Shown here: positions 19,440 to 29,380 of the stretch, piece after piece
Position numbering within the stretch: the stretch's first letter is position 1
Layout of the letters: each line of letters begins with the position of its first letter
DNA from: Francisella salimarina
GTDB lineage: Bacteria; Pseudomonadota; Gammaproteobacteria; Francisellales; Francisellaceae
DNA: 64,000 nucleotides
Assembly (NCBI RefSeq): GCF_007923265.1
Contig: NZ_VOJA01000004.1
Location: 62,001 to 126,000 of the forward strand
Reading direction: 5' to 3'
The notes under the pieces: generated by a model
What the model was told of the DNA's origin: nothing
What the model saw: the letters and a program-made list of their open reading frames with translations, nothing else
The model's database searches: none
Made by a program: the position numbers and the translations under genes

Positions 19440-19860
19440 TGGTGGAGGCGGCGGGACTTGAACCCGCGTCCACAAACTCTCCATCTTTGGATCTACATGC
19501 TTAGGCTAATCTATTTGAGTTTAGCTTAGCTATTCCCCAACTAGCCAGGGTAATAGTTAGCGAGTCTGTTAAATACAGCCTTAACTCCCAGACAAAAAGC
19601 AAAGACCGTCTTATGCGGAATATGAACGGATGTAAAGATAGTGTCATAAGAAAGACTATCATATCCGTGCGTCTCTAGGTTATTAAGCTAGACTAGGCAG
19701 CTTTAGCAACAGCAGCAAAGTTGCTGTCGTTAGCCGCTACGCGGTTTGCTTTTTTGTTGCCAGTTATTATTGGCATTTGTACTGTTATTAACGAGGTTAC
19801 GGTACTTCCTCGACATGCACCTTAGATTTTGACATTCATGTCGAAACCATATTCGCCCCC
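19440..19860 (-). ncRNA. ssrA: Transfer-messenger RNA (tmRNA)
   Basis: The minus strand starts GGGGGCGAATATGGTTTCG and ends in a tRNA-like 3' half with GGGTTCAAGTCCCGCC and an encoded CCA; the two ends form a 7-base acceptor stem. The mRNA-like part encodes a tag I read as GNKKANRVAANDSNFAAVAKAA followed by TAG. With SmpB, tmRNA rescues stalled ribosomes and marks the product for proteolysis. The 421-base length is in the normal range for a one-piece tmRNA. Confidence 0.96.
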
Positions 19861-19876
19861 ATTTGGGTGGATACAA

Positions 19877-19903
19877 TTTATACTTTATTATGATAAATGT
19901 CAA
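19877..19903 (-). promoter_or_regulatory. ssrA promoter
   Basis: On the minus strand TTGACA (19898-19903) is followed after 15 bases by TATAAA (19877-19882), placing the start near 19870, about 10 bases before the mature tmRNA end. The spacer is a little short, but both hexamers are close to consensus. Confidence 0.65.
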
Positions 19904-19918
19904 ATGTTAAGTATGACT

Positions 19919-21142
19919 CTAAAATAAAACATAGATAGCTGACGATAGTGCAACAATACCAACAAAAAGTATGAAACCATCAGCTAGTAGATTTTTATAT
20001 TGCTTTAAATATTTGATTTTATAGATACTATAGATAGGCATAATAAATAGTATTACAGCCAAAACAAGACCACCAATACTAGATATCATATCTAATATAT
20101 TTGGATTTAAGTAAGCAACTAACCAACATGATAAAAATACCACTGATAAGGTAATGGGTTTTATAGCTTTTTGACTAATTGAGTTTTTTGAAATTTTGCA
20201 AACTATACCATCTATACCTTCTTTTGATCCTAAGTAATGTCCAAAAAAAGATTTACTCATAGCAACTAGAGCAACCAGAGGAGCTATATAGTCCAAAGAA
20301 TAATTATCAAAATGACTTGCTAGATAAGATAATATAGAAACATTCTCTTCTTTGGCAGCCATTAAATCATCTGGAGACAGAGTTAGCATTGAGCTAAATA
20401 CAAATATGACTACTGTAACAATCATTAATATATTACTAAAAGCAATAATTCTTGATGCTTTTTCATCAGCATTTTGTTTATATTTGCTTTTCGTATAAAC
20501 AGCTAAAGATGAAATAATTGGTGAGTGGTTAAATGAAAATATAAGTATTGGCATAATTATCCAAATAGCTAATAAAACACCAGAAAAAGTATGATTATAT
20601 TCAAAGCTATTATGTAGTATATTTATGTCCCAGTATGGAATCATCCATAGTGAAAGCACTAATAATGCTATGATGAATGGGAAAACCAAAAAGCTCATCA
20701 CGCGAATAATTAGTTTCTGACCAAAATTGATGATAAATACTAATGAGAGTATGGTAAAGAAGCTCAAAAGAAATCTATTATGTATGTCATAGTGAAGCTG
20801 ATATTTGAAAAAACTAGCTAGAGTATTTGTAATACCAACACTATAAACCAACAGTATCGGTAATATTGCAAATAAATACAGAATATTAAAAATAATACCA
20901 CCGAATTTACCAAAGTAGTCATCTGCTACGGCAGTAATATCAGAGTCAGTATTTGGGTTAGATATCACAAACCTACACAATGCACGATGAGACAAAAACA
21001 CCATTGGAAAGATAAAAACTAATACTACAAGTATTGGTATAATTCCTGAAATTCCAGTTTGAATTGGTAAAAAAAGTATGCCAGCCCCAATAGCCGTACC
21101 AAAGAGGCTAAGAGACCACATAAAGTCTTCATTTCTTTTCAT
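19919..21142 (-). CDS. Hydroxy/aromatic amino acid permease family transporter (SdaC/TdcC-like)
   Basis: A 407-residue inner-membrane permease with about 11 helices. The N-terminus MKRNEDFMWSLSLFGTAIGAGILFLP is the family signature, and the stretch IIMPILIFSFNHSPIISS is also characteristic. Relatives carry serine, threonine or aromatic amino acids by proton symport. I chose the internal ATG at 21142 because family proteins begin there; an upstream GTG at 21175 would add 11 residues without a ribosome binding site. It follows ssrA's promoter region on the same strand and is probably transcribed alone. Confidence 0.86.
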   Translation of the reverse strand: MKRNEDFMWSLSLFGTAIGAGILFLPIQTGISGIIPILVVLVFIFPMVFLSHRALCRFVISNPNTDSDITAVADDYFGKFGGIIFNILYLFAILPILLVYSVGITNTLASFFKYQLHYDIHNRFLLSFFTILSLVFIINFGQKLIIRVMSFLVFPFIIALLVLSLWMIPYWDINILHNSFEYNHTFSGVLLAIWIIMPILIFSFNHSPIISSLAVYTKSKYKQNADEKASRIIAFSNILMIVTVVIFVFSSMLTLSPDDLMAAKEENVSILSYLASHFDNYSLDYIAPLVALVAMSKSFFGHYLGSKEGIDGIVCKISKNSISQKAIKPITLSVVFLSCWLVAYLNPNILDMISSIGGLVLAVILFIMPIYSIYKIKYLKQYKNLLADGFILFVGIVALSSAIYVLF

Positions 21143-21289
21143 AGTAAATATATATCTAGTTAAAAATAAAAACACTTACAGAAAGCTAATAATCAGCAAT
21201 CTATAAGCCAGGTTCAAAATTAGTTAATAAAATTTAATGTAAAAAGAAGAGATTGTCAAAAAAACAAAGCTATAAATATCTAATTAAAT

Positions 21290-22216
21290 TTAGTTTTGTG
21301 ATTTTAGAAGTAATGATAGCAGAGACATTCTAATAGGAACACTATATTTGATTTGATCAAAATATTTTGCACACTCAAGCTCATCTATAGATCTATCCAT
21401 CTCATCAACTCTAGGAAGAGGATGAAGGATTATGAAGTTACTAGTAGCGGAAATATGTTTTCTATCTAAGTAGCATAAATCTTTATTCTCTAAATAACTC
21501 TCTTCATTTGGAAATCTCTCTCTTTGAACACGAGTTACATATAGTACATCTAAATCTTTCAGAGCTTCAGCACTTACTTCTTCTAGTTCACTAAAAGAAT
21601 TACCATTTTTCTCAACAAAATCTCTAAGTTTCTCAGGGATTTGCAGTTCTTTTGAAGATATAAATTTAAATGTAGCATTATATTTAGCTAAGATATTAGT
21701 TAATGAATGAACTGTACGACCATATTTTAGATCTCCTAAGAAACCAACTTTTAGGTTATCAAGAGAGCCTTTCTCGGAATAGATAGTATATAAATCAACC
21801 AATGATTGAGTAGGGTGCTCATTCTCACCGTCACCAGCATTTATCACAGGTGAGTAAACATATTTTGAGAACTCTTCAACACTATGTGGCTTAGGATGAC
21901 GCATAACTATTATGTCAGCATATTGATCCATCATTCTACCTGTGTCATCAAGGGTTTCGCCTTTTTGAGTAGAGCTAGAAGCACCGTTTTCTAGTGATAT
22001 AACCTTACCACCAAGTCTATTCATAGCAGATTCAAAAGAGAATCTTGTTCTAGTACTTGGTTCAAAGAAAAGAGATGCTAGTATTTTGCCTTCTAAATCT
22101 TTGATGGGTTCTGAATTAGCTAGTTTATTTTTATAAATATCAGCTTGATGAAATAGTTTATATAAGTCATCTCTGGTAATTTGATCGCCTCGTAGAAGCT
22201 TTTGAAATGATAGCAT
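21290..22216 (-). CDS. pyrB: Aspartate carbamoyltransferase catalytic subunit
   Basis: PyrB makes N-carbamoyl-aspartate, the second step of pyrimidine synthesis. The carbamoyl-phosphate motif FFEPSTRTRFSFE, the SSTQKGE loop, MRHP and HPLPR motifs, and GDGENEHPTQ are all intact. The ATG at 22216 (MLSFQKLLRG, 308 residues) has a GGAG seven bases upstream; an in-frame extension of 20 residues upstream runs into the palindromic repeat and is rejected. No regulatory pyrI follows. carB lies upstream in the same direction, and the 154-base gap holds a palindromic repeat that might reduce read-through. Confidence 0.95.
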   Translation of the reverse strand: MLSFQKLLRGDQITRDDLYKLFHQADIYKNKLANSEPIKDLEGKILASLFFEPSTRTRFSFESAMNRLGGKVISLENGASSSTQKGETLDDTGRMMDQYADIIVMRHPKPHSVEEFSKYVYSPVINAGDGENEHPTQSLVDLYTIYSEKGSLDNLKVGFLGDLKYGRTVHSLTNILAKYNATFKFISSKELQIPEKLRDFVEKNGNSFSELEEVSAEALKDLDVLYVTRVQRERFPNEESYLENKDLCYLDRKHISATSNFIILHPLPRVDEMDRSIDELECAKYFDQIKYSVPIRMSLLSLLLKSQN

Positions 22217-22233
22217 TTTTATACTCCAGAAGA

Positions 22234-22311
22234 TTGTTCCCCTTTGGAACGAAGGGGCGGTAGTCGAAGACACCACACCCAGCCTATCGGCACCCCTCTC
22301 AAGAGGGGAAT
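22234..22311. repeat. REP-like inverted pair between carB and pyrB
   Basis: Two G+C-rich palindromic units face each other. The left one is built on TTCCCC/GGGG (22238-22256), the right one is GGCACCCCTCTCAAGAGGGGAAT less its ends (22289-22311), and GACACCACACCC lies between. The same 23-base right unit occurs unchanged at 30804-30826. Compared with the A+T-rich surroundings the composition is striking. The arrangement resembles REP/REPIN elements seen in other bacteria. Confidence 0.8.
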
Positions 22312-22370
22312 AGGGTATTTTTTTAAAAAAGTAATGGATCCTATGGTTTTAAGCCATAGGAAGACACACT

Positions 22371-25300
22371 TTAACTATTAATCCACTCTTTAACAGTTTT
22401 AACATCAAAATCATTATTGATTTTGCGCATATCTTTAGCTGCAATAACAAAAGCCTCAAAAGCACCTGCCGTCGTCACATATGGTACTCTACTCATAATA
22501 GCAGCTCTTCTAAGAGCTAAGCTGATATTTAACTCTTGTCTAATTGATGTATTAACAAGTAGATCAACCTCGCCGGCTTCGATAGCATTAACTGTACTAT
22601 GAACCTGACTGTTACCAATATTGTCCGAAGCTTTATCAAATAGCTTACAAGCAATACCATGTTCTCTTAAGAAGCTCTCTGTACCTTTAGTAGCAAATAT
22701 ATTAAAACCTAGTTCTATCAGCTCTTTAACAGGCTCTATTATCTTAGGCTTATCAGCATTACTTACAGATATTAGAATATTTCCTTTTAGAGGTAGTTTA
22801 TTAAAAGACATCTCTTGAGCCTTATAAAAAGCAACGCCAAAAGATCTATCCATACCCATTGCTTCACCTGTAGATTTCATCTCAGGGCCTAAATAGCAGT
22901 CTACATCAGCAAATCTTCCAAATGGGAATACTGCTTCTTTGACAGAGAAATGTCTAGGTATAGGGTTATTTAAGATAAACTCAGATAGCTTTTTACCAAG
23001 CATAAGTTTAGTAGCAATATTTGCGATACTATTACCAGTAGCTTTTGCTACAAATGGTACAGTTCTTGAAGCTCTTGGGTTTACCTCGATTACATATAAC
23101 TCACCATTTTGATATGCAAATTGGATATTCATTAGACCAATAACATTTAACTCTCTAGCTAGTCTGATAGTTGCTTGTTTAACCTCTTCGATTTGCTCAT
23201 CAGATAGTGAACGAGTTGGTATAGAGCAAGCCGAGTCACCAGAGTGAATACCTGCTTCCTCGATATGTTCCATAATACCTGCGACAAATACACGATCACC
23301 ACCATCAGCTAGAGCATCAACGTCTAGTTCTATCGCATCTTCTAGGAATTTATCAATTAGAATAGGACCTTCCAGAATACATTTAGCATTTGTTTCAATA
23401 TATGTATCTAATTCTTCTTTTGAGTGAACTATTTCCATAGCTCTGCCACCTAGCACATTAGATGGCCTTACAACAACAGGGTAGCCGACATTAACAATCT
23501 TTTTCTTTAGTTCATTAATGGTATATGCGATAGTGTTTAATGGTTGTTTTAAACCAACCTTATCTAATAGTTCTTTGAATCTCTCTCTATCTTCTGCTAG
23601 ATCAATCTTATCAGGATCTGTACCTAGTATAGGAATATTATTCTCATGTAGGGCAGATACAAGTTTCAAAGGTGTCTGACCACCAAACTGTACAATTACT
23701 CCTAGGACTTCACCTTTACGCATTTCGTTTTTGATAATATCAAGAACATTCTCAGCGCAAAGAGGTTCAAAGTATAATTTATCAGAAGTGTCGTAATCCG
23801 TAGAAACTGTCTCAGGGTTACAGTTAATCATGATAGTTTCGATACCTTCCTCTTTGAGAGATTTAGCAGCGTGAACACAAGCATAATCAAACTCAATACC
23901 TTGACCAATTCGGTTAGGCCCACCACCTAAAATTATAACTTTTTTCTTATCAGATATTTCTGATTCACAGTCACGTACGATTTCTTCATAGCTATAGTGC
24001 TCATAAGTCGAGTATAGATAAGATGATTTAGACTCAAATTCAGCAGCACAAGTATCTACTCTCTTAAAAGTAGGGTAGATCTCTTTACCGAAACGGAAGT
24101 TTCTAATATATCTTTCAGTTCTACCAACAAGCTCAGCAATTTTCGCATCAGAAAATCCTAGATTCTTATAAACAGAGAACTCTTCTTTGCTATTTGGCAA
24201 ACCTGTTTTTTTAAGCTTTTCTTCAGCATCTACAATAATTGCAATTTGTTCAATAAACCAAGGATCTATTTTACAAGCATTATGAATATCTTCTTCAGAT
24301 ATACCAAATCTGAGCGCTTGAGCTACTCTTAGAATTCTCATAGGAGATAACTCTTCTAATGATTTTAGAATAGCTACTTTATTTTCTTCTGTTGAGTTTG
24401 ACTCACTAACACCTGGTATTTCAACTTGATCTAGACCCTTTAAATCTGTCTCAAGTGATACTAGAGCTTTTTGTAAACTTTCTGTAAAAGATCTACCAAT
24501 TGCCATAGCTTCGCCAACTGATTTCATTTGTGAAGATAAGTTTGACGGTGTAGTAGGGAATTTCTCAAATGTAAATCTAGGAATTTTAGTAACTATATAA
24601 TCAATAGTTGGTTCAAATGATGCTGGAGTAACTTTTGTTATGTCATTATCAATCTCATCAAGAGTATAGCCAACAGCTAGTCTAGCAGCAACTTTTGCAA
24701 TAGGGTAGCCAGTAGCTTTTGATGCTAGTGCTGATGAGCGAGATACTCTTGGATTCATCTCGATCACTACAAGCTTTCCAGTCTCTGGGTTTACTGCAAA
24801 TTGTACATTTGATCCACCAGTCTCCACACCTATCTCTCTAAGTACAGCAATCGAAGCATCACGCATGATTTGATATTCTTTGTCTGTAAGAGTTAGTGCT
24901 GGAGCTACTGTGATACTATCACCTGTATGGATACCCATTGGGTCGATATTCTCAATTGAGCATATAATAATAGAGTTATCAGCCTTATCACGGATAACCT
25001 CCATTTCATACTCTTTCCAGCCTAGGATAGACTCATCAATTAACACTTCATTTGTTGGTGATAGGCTTAGACCATTTTTGACAATTGATTCAAACTCTTC
25101 TTTTGTATAAGCGATACCACCACCACTTCCACCAAGTGTAAATGATGGTCTAACAATAGCTGGCAAACCAATATCTTCTAGTGCTTTGCGAGCTTCCTCC
25201 ATAGATTGCACTACGACATTTCTTGGCACATCAAGACCAATTTTTGCCATAGCTTTGTTAAAACGCTCTCTATTCTCTGCTTTGTCGATAGAGTCAGCTT

Positions 25301-25655
25301 TTGCTCCTAGCATTTCAACGCTATACTTCTCTAGTATACCAGCAGCATCTAGCTCTAACGCACAGTTAAGAGCAGTTTGACCACCTACTGTAGGTAAGAT
25401 TGCATCTGGTTTTTCTCTAGCAATAATTTTGCCAACACTCTCAACTGTAATTGGCTCAATGAAGATCTTATCTGCTGTTGTAGGGTCTGTCATGATAGTT
25501 GCTGGGTTTGAGTTTACAAGATAGACTGTGTAGCCATCTTCTTTCAAAACCTTACATGCTTGAGTTCCTGAGTAGTCAAACTCACATGCTTGACCGATAA
25601 CAATTGGACCAGCACCTAATACTAAAATACTTTTTATATCTGTTCTTTTTGGCAT
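22371..25655 (-). CDS. carB: Carbamoyl-phosphate synthase large subunit
   Basis: A 1094-residue enzyme that makes carbamoyl phosphate for pyrimidines and arginine from bicarbonate, ATP and ammonia supplied by CarA. Two homologous ATP-grasp halves are seen: the first opens with [20 protein letters not shown] and the second, near residue 560, with [22 protein letters not shown]. Each half has the EMNPR/EVNPR metal-binding motif. The C-terminal about 150 residues form the MGS-like allosteric domain ([26 protein letters not shown]). Four bases separate it from carA. Confidence 0.97.
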   Translation of the reverse strand: MPKRTDIKSILVLGAGPIVIGQACEFDYSGTQACKVLKEDGYTVYLVNSNPATIMTDPTTADKIFIEPITVESVGKIIAREKPDAILPTVGGQTALNCALELDAAGILEKYSVEMLGAKADSIDKAENRERFNKAMAKIGLDVPRNVVVQSMEEARKALEDIGLPAIVRPSFTLGGSGGGIAYTKEEFESIVKNGLSLSPTNEVLIDESILGWKEYEMEVIRDKADNSIIICSIENIDPMGIHTGDSITVAPALTLTDKEYQIMRDASIAVLREIGVETGGSNVQFAVNPETGKLVVIEMNPRVSRSSALASKATGYPIAKVAARLAVGYTLDEIDNDITKVTPASFEPTIDYIVTKIPRFTFEKFPTTPSNLSSQMKSVGEAMAIGRSFTESLQKALVSLETDLKGLDQVEIPGVSESNSTEENKVAILKSLEELSPMRILRVAQALRFGISEEDIHNACKIDPWFIEQIAIIVDAEEKLKKTGLPNSKEEFSVYKNLGFSDAKIAELVGRTERYIRNFRFGKEIYPTFKRVDTCAAEFESKSSYLYSTYEHYSYEEIVRDCESEISDKKKVIILGGGPNRIGQGIEFDYACVHAAKSLKEEGIETIMINCNPETVSTDYDTSDKLYFEPLCAENVLDIIKNEMRKGEVLGVIVQFGGQTPLKLVSALHENNIPILGTDPDKIDLAEDRERFKELLDKVGLKQPLNTIAYTINELKKKIVNVGYPVVVRPSNVLGGRAMEIVHSKEELDTYIETNAKCILEGPILIDKFLEDAIELDVDALADGGDRVFVAGIMEHIEEAGIHSGDSACSIPTRSLSDEQIEEVKQATIRLARELNVIGLMNIQFAYQNGELYVIEVNPRASRTVPFVAKATGNSIANIATKLMLGKKLSEFILNNPIPRHFSVKEAVFPFGRFADVDCYLGPEMKSTGEAMGMDRSFGVAFYKAQEMSFNKLPLKGNILISVSNADKPKIIEPVKELIELGFNIFATKGTESFLREHGIACKLFDKASDNIGNSQVHSTVNAIEAGEVDLLVNTSIRQELNISLALRRAAIMSRVPYVTTAGAFEAFVIAAKDMRKINNDFDVKTVKEWINS

Positions 25656-25659
25656 CTTC

Positions 25660-26826
25660 TTAGTTCCCTTTCTTACTTTCTGCTATCATCTCAGCAAATT
25701 CATTAAATAAATACTTACAGTCATGTGGGCCAGGCGAGCTCTCTGGGTGATATTGTACTGCAAAAGCTGGTTTATCTTTGAATCTCAAGCCTTCAACAGT
25801 GCCATCAAAAAGTGAGCTCATATGAATCTCGATATTATCTGGAACTACATCATCACATACTACAAAACCATGGTTTTGGCTGGTAATGAGAACTTTTTTA
25901 GTATCAGCATCTAGTACAGGTTGGTTTACACCACGATGACCTTGGTGCATTTTTTTAGTTTTTAAGCCAGCTGCTAGCGCTAATAGCTGGTTACCTAGAC
26001 AGATACCAAATATTGGCATTTTGATTTCTAGAAGTTTTTTGATGACTGGCATAGTGTAGTCTGAAGTAGCGAATGGATCTCCAGGACCATTTGATAAGAA
26101 TACTCCATCAGGGTTATGCTTCATAATATCTTCATAAGTACTATCAGCTGGTACTACAGTTACTTTAAACCCTGCATCTACAAGATTTCTTAAGATGTTA
26201 TATTTAACACCATAGTCGATGACTACAACATTATACTTGTATTCTTGTTGGTGGCGATATGATTGTTGTCCCAGTTCAAAGGTATGCTCATCCCACTCAT
26301 ATTCTCTATTAGTAGTTACACTTATTGCTAAATCTCTACCACTTAGGTTAGATTTATTTTTGATACGTGATCTTACATAGTTAGCATCTAGAAACTCACC
26401 AGGTTTTACAGACAGTATAGCAACCCTTACGGCACCTTCTTTGCGAATCTTACGCACAATTGCACGAGTGTCCACACCACATATACCAACGATATTTCTA
26501 TTTTTTAACCATGTATCAATATGTTTTTTTGATCTGAAATTTGATGGGCTAGTTAGGTTTTCTCTAACAATTAGACCTTTGGCAAATACACCAAGTGATT
26601 CATTATCTTCGTTATTGATACCGACATTACCAATATGTGGAAATGTAAATGTGATAATTTGACCAGCATAAGAAGGATCTGTTAATGTTTCTTGGTAACC
26701 AGTCATTGAAGTGTTGAAACAAATTTCGCCGTCTGTCCAACCACGAACTCCTATTGATCTACCAAGATAGTATGTACCATCTGGGAAAACCAATATAGCA
26801 TTAGTCATATCGTTAGCTAATATCAT
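25660..26826 (-). CDS. carA: Carbamoyl-phosphate synthase small subunit
   Basis: A 388-residue glutaminase subunit that feeds ammonia to CarB. The N-terminal CPSase domain ([27 protein letters not shown]) is followed by a class I amidotransferase domain with nucleophile Cys in [10 protein letters not shown] and the catalytic His in [14 protein letters not shown] chose the ATG at 26826 ([10 protein letters not shown]) because AAAAAGG lies about 10 bases upstream. A longer reading frame (to 26919) starts without a site, and the MTNA methionine seven residues in lacks one. It is the first gene of carA-carB-(pyrB). Confidence 0.95.
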   Translation of the reverse strand: MILANDMTNAILVFPDGTYYLGRSIGVRGWTDGEICFNTSMTGYQETLTDPSYAGQIITFTFPHIGNVGINNEDNESLGVFAKGLIVRENLTSPSNFRSKKHIDTWLKNRNIVGICGVDTRAIVRKIRKEGAVRVAILSVKPGEFLDANYVRSRIKNKSNLSGRDLAISVTTNREYEWDEHTFELGQQSYRHQQEYKYNVVVIDYGVKYNILRNLVDAGFKVTVVPADSTYEDIMKHNPDGVFLSNGPGDPFATSDYTMPVIKKLLEIKMPIFGICLGNQLLALAAGLKTKKMHQGHRGVNQPVLDADTKKVLITSQNHGFVVCDDVVPDNIEIHMSSLFDGTVEGLRFKDKPAFAVQYHPESSPGPHDCKYLFNEFAEMIAESKKGN

Positions 26827-26928
26827 AATAAAACAACCTTTTTGTGATAAATTGAATTGGAAGAAAAAAAGAGTTTGAAAGTTTTTTCTGTCATTACTTT
26901 TTACAAAGTTAATAGGCAAATTGAAAGT

Positions 26929-26957
26929 ATTGTAGGCATTCGAGACCTATATGTAAA
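26929..26957 (-). promoter_or_regulatory. Promoter of the carAB(-pyrB) operon
   Basis: On the minus strand TTTACA (26952-26957) and TACAAT (26929-26934) are exactly 17 bases apart, predicting a start near 26922 and a leader of about 95 bases before carA. The leader holds a CTCTTTTTTTCTTCC tract. U-runs near the start mediate UTP-sensitive transcription in some enterobacterial pyrimidine operons, but this one is farther downstream, so the link is weak. The rest of the 340-base gap (26827-27166) shows nothing else clear. Confidence 0.62.
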
Positions 26958-27166
26958 GACTGTTTTCTTAAGTTTTAACTAAAGTTGATTTTGGTCTAGT
27001 TTTAAAGCTATTTTTATACTACAATTAACTTTTATCTCTTCAAAAAAAATCCATTTTTTTCTACAAAATTAATATTTAATCTTTCATGATTTATCTATGA
27101 TGATATTGGTCTTAGATAAGGTATTAAATATAAGTAGAGATAAGTTTTTGGTGTATAGTATGCTGA

Positions 27167-27289
27167 TTATGCTAATTGCATAACGGGAGGTGGAAAAGAG
27201 TTAGAACTTGTACCACCTACTTGATATAAACTAAATCCAAAATTTAGAGTTGCTAAACTAATTGTGATTATTAATATTGCTTTTTTCAT
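27167..27289 (-). CDS. 40-residue peptide with signal/membrane segment
   Basis: A short reading frame starting MKKAILIITISLATLNFGFS and ending PPPVMQLA. The first about 21 residues look like a signal peptide or single membrane anchor; the remainder is short, polar and proline-rich near the end. A strong AAAAAAGG stands 8 bases before the ATG, which is the best argument that it is translated. It lies upstream of carA in the same direction. No family is recognised. It could be a small membrane protein or a very short secreted peptide. Confidence 0.6.
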   Translation of the reverse strand: MKKAILIITISLATLNFGFSLYQVGGTSSNSFPPPVMQLA

Positions 27290-27509
27290 TTTGACTACCT
27301 TTTTTATTATGTTCTGTATCGAGATGTGAGTATTATTGCAGAGATTGCTTATAAATAAAAATATGTTATTTTTATTTTGTATATAAGTTTTATTGATATT
27401 TGGTAGGGATTAGTGAGCATAGTAATAATATAAGGTTATAAAATCATAGTTTTCATTTTTTAAAATGATAATATATGTGAATTATTTAGTAATATTGCTA
27501 AACCAAGTT

Positions 27510-28568
27510 ATGAAAAAAATTATTGCGACATTCACATTACTATTTTTGTTGATACCGCTAGGATACTCTGAAGGTAAGTTAGTTTTTGTGTCTATGATTA
27601 CACGCCATGGTGATAGAGCACCATTTGCAAATATCAAAAATGCTGACTATGACTGGGGAACAGAATTATCTGAGCTTACTCCTATAGGTATGCATCAAGA
27701 ATTTATACTAGGAAGTAAATTAAGACAAAGATATATCAAAAACTTTAAGTTACTTTCATGTAAATATAAGAATCAGAGTATTTTTGTACTATCTAGTCAT
27801 ACTAATCGTACTGTAGAGAGTGCACAGAGTTTATTAATGGGGCTATATCCAGCAGGTACTGGTCCTGTTTTGGCTAATGGACAGCGCGCCATTAATGGAG
27901 GCTTCCAACCAATTCCTATTATGACTCTGTCAGCAGATTCTAAGCTTATACAATTTCCTTATGAGCAGTATTTGGCTGTGTTGAGAGAGTATGTCTATAA
28001 CTCTAAAATATGGCAAGATAAGACTAAAGAAGCAGAGCCTAACTTTGCAAAATGGCAGCAAATATTAGGTAATAAAATATCAGGGTTAAATGATGTGATC
28101 ACTGTAGGCGATGTTTTGATAGTTGCTAAGGCACATGGTAAGCCTCTACCAAAAGGGCTATCTCAAGAAGATGCTGATCAGATAATAGCTCTTACAGATT
28201 GGGGCTTAGCACAACAATTCAAATCACAAAAAGTTGCCTATATTATGGGTGGCGAACTTACTAATAGAATAATACAAGATTTAAATAATGCTGCTGAAGG
28301 TAAATCCAAATATAAAATGACTTATTACTCAGGTCATGATTTGACTCTTTTGGAAGTAATGGGGACATTAGGAGTACCTCTAGCTGAAGCACCAGGCTAT
28401 GCAAGTAATATGCAAATTGAACTTTTCAAAGATAGCGATACTTATAAGGTTAAGCTTAGGTATGATGGGAAGTATGTCAAATTACCAATTATGGATGATG
28501 ATGACAGTTGTACACTAGATGCTCTAAATAAATATATGCAGGGTATTAATGAAAAATTTCAAAAGTAA
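27510..28568 (+). CDS. Exported histidine acid phosphatase
   Basis: A 352-residue member of the histidine phosphatase (acid phosphatase) branch, which hydrolyses phosphate monoesters through a phosphohistidine. RHGDRAP at residues 32-38 holds the nucleophile His, and YYSGHDLTLL near residue 280 provides the HD proton-donor motif. A signal peptide of about 20 residues (MKKIIATFTLLFLLIPLGYS) directs it to the periplasm or beyond. I placed the start at the ATG before this signal; an upstream in-frame ATG at 27465 would add 15 hydrophobic residues. It is monocistronic and convergent with the methyltransferase gene, 7 bases away. Confidence 0.88.
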   Translation: MKKIIATFTLLFLLIPLGYSEGKLVFVSMITRHGDRAPFANIKNADYDWGTELSELTPIGMHQEFILGSKLRQRYIKNFKLLSCKYKNQSIFVLSSHTNRTVESAQSLLMGLYPAGTGPVLANGQRAINGGFQPIPIMTLSADSKLIQFPYEQYLAVLREYVYNSKIWQDKTKEAEPNFAKWQQILGNKISGLNDVITVGDVLIVAKAHGKPLPKGLSQEDADQIIALTDWGLAQQFKSQKVAYIMGGELTNRIIQDLNNAAEGKSKYKMTYYSGHDLTLLEVMGTLGVPLAEAPGYASNMQIELFKDSDTYKVKLRYDGKYVKLPIMDDDDSCTLDALNKYMQGINEKFQK

Positions 28569-28575
28569 GTTCTAA

Positions 28576-29247
28576 TTATTTTCTTAGATAAGCGGTGTAA
28601 TATTGCTCAGTCATTCCCTCAGCCTTTCGGTAGTCTGGAATATTTTCTCTTTGCTTACTATCAATTAGTTCAAACTCAATATTTGGAGAGAAGTTCTTTA
28701 TCAGCTCAGCTTGGGTAACACTATATGGAGGAGTCTGAGATTTTTTGTCATGCTCCATAACGAGTAGTAGTATTTGAGTATTATCAGAGCATACTTGTAG
28801 CATCATCTTTGCATATCTAGCTCTTATATCTTCTGGCAAAGCAATATAAGCACCTCGGTCGTACCAAATATCAAAAGCGGGTAGGTTTTTGGCTATTTTA
28901 GGTAAGTTAAAGATATCTGCTACATATATCTCAATATCATTACCTTTGTAACACTTATTGTCCCTCTCTTCGATAATTTCATATTTGATATTATTTTGGC
29001 TAAAAAATGATAAAACAGCTTTTTCTGAAAGCTCCACACCGACTACCTTAACGCCGTTAGATAAAAAGTACAGCATATCTATGCTACTTCCACACATTGG
29101 CACTAAACATACTGAAGAGCTATTTATATTTAATTTAGAAAAGTGCTTAACTAGAAATTCATTTGGCGACTCTTGACAGAAATCGACATCATTGTTTTGC
29201 CATCTATCTAACCAATATTGGTTATGGTTTATCTCGACTTTGCTCAT
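28576..29247 (-). CDS. Thiopurine S-methyltransferase-family methyltransferase
   Basis: A 223-residue SAM-dependent methyltransferase. The opening NHNQYWLDRWQNNDVDFCQ and the following VCLVPMCGSSIDMLYFLSNG (motif I) match the TPMT family, as do WYDRGAYIALP and the C-terminal EQYYTAYLRK. Bacterial relatives methylate sulfur, selenium or tellurium compounds, so the substrate is open. I prefer the ATG at 29247 (MSKVEI), since family proteins begin close to the NxxYW motif; an ATG at 29295 would add 16 residues. It diverges from pyrC. Confidence 0.8.
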   Translation of the reverse strand: MSKVEINHNQYWLDRWQNNDVDFCQESPNEFLVKHFSKLNINSSSVCLVPMCGSSIDMLYFLSNGVKVVGVELSEKAVLSFFSQNNIKYEIIEERDNKCYKGNDIEIYVADIFNLPKIAKNLPAFDIWYDRGAYIALPEDIRARYAKMMLQVCSDNTQILLLVMEHDKKSQTPPYSVTQAELIKNFSPNIEFELIDSKQRENIPDYRKAEGMTEQYYTAYLRK

Positions 29248-29335
29248 ATTATCTTTAATAGGTAATTTATTTAATCTATTAAGAAATATTAACATGAGTG
29301 ATTAGATAAATATTACTTTTAAATATGGCGATTTA

Positions 29336-29373
29336 TATAATGGTTCTTTATAATTTCGATAGATTATAAAGGA
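29336..29373 (+). promoter_or_regulatory. pyrC promoter -10 and SD-sequestering leader hairpin
   Basis: A TATAAT at 29336-29341 (with a weak TTACTT 17 bases upstream) precedes an 11-base-pair stem: 29344-29354 pairs with 29363-29373 around an 8-base loop, including one T-G pair. The 3' arm ends in GGA of the Shine-Dalgarno AAAGGAGG of pyrC. The stem begins where transcription should start, so its stability would depend on the exact start site. Confidence 0.55.
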
Positions 29374-29380
29374 GGAAAAA

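Noticed and set aside
22417-25380. Several plus-strand frames of 61-76 residues inside carB
   Set aside because: They are antisense shadows of a highly conserved gene, without ribosome binding sites or signals of their own.
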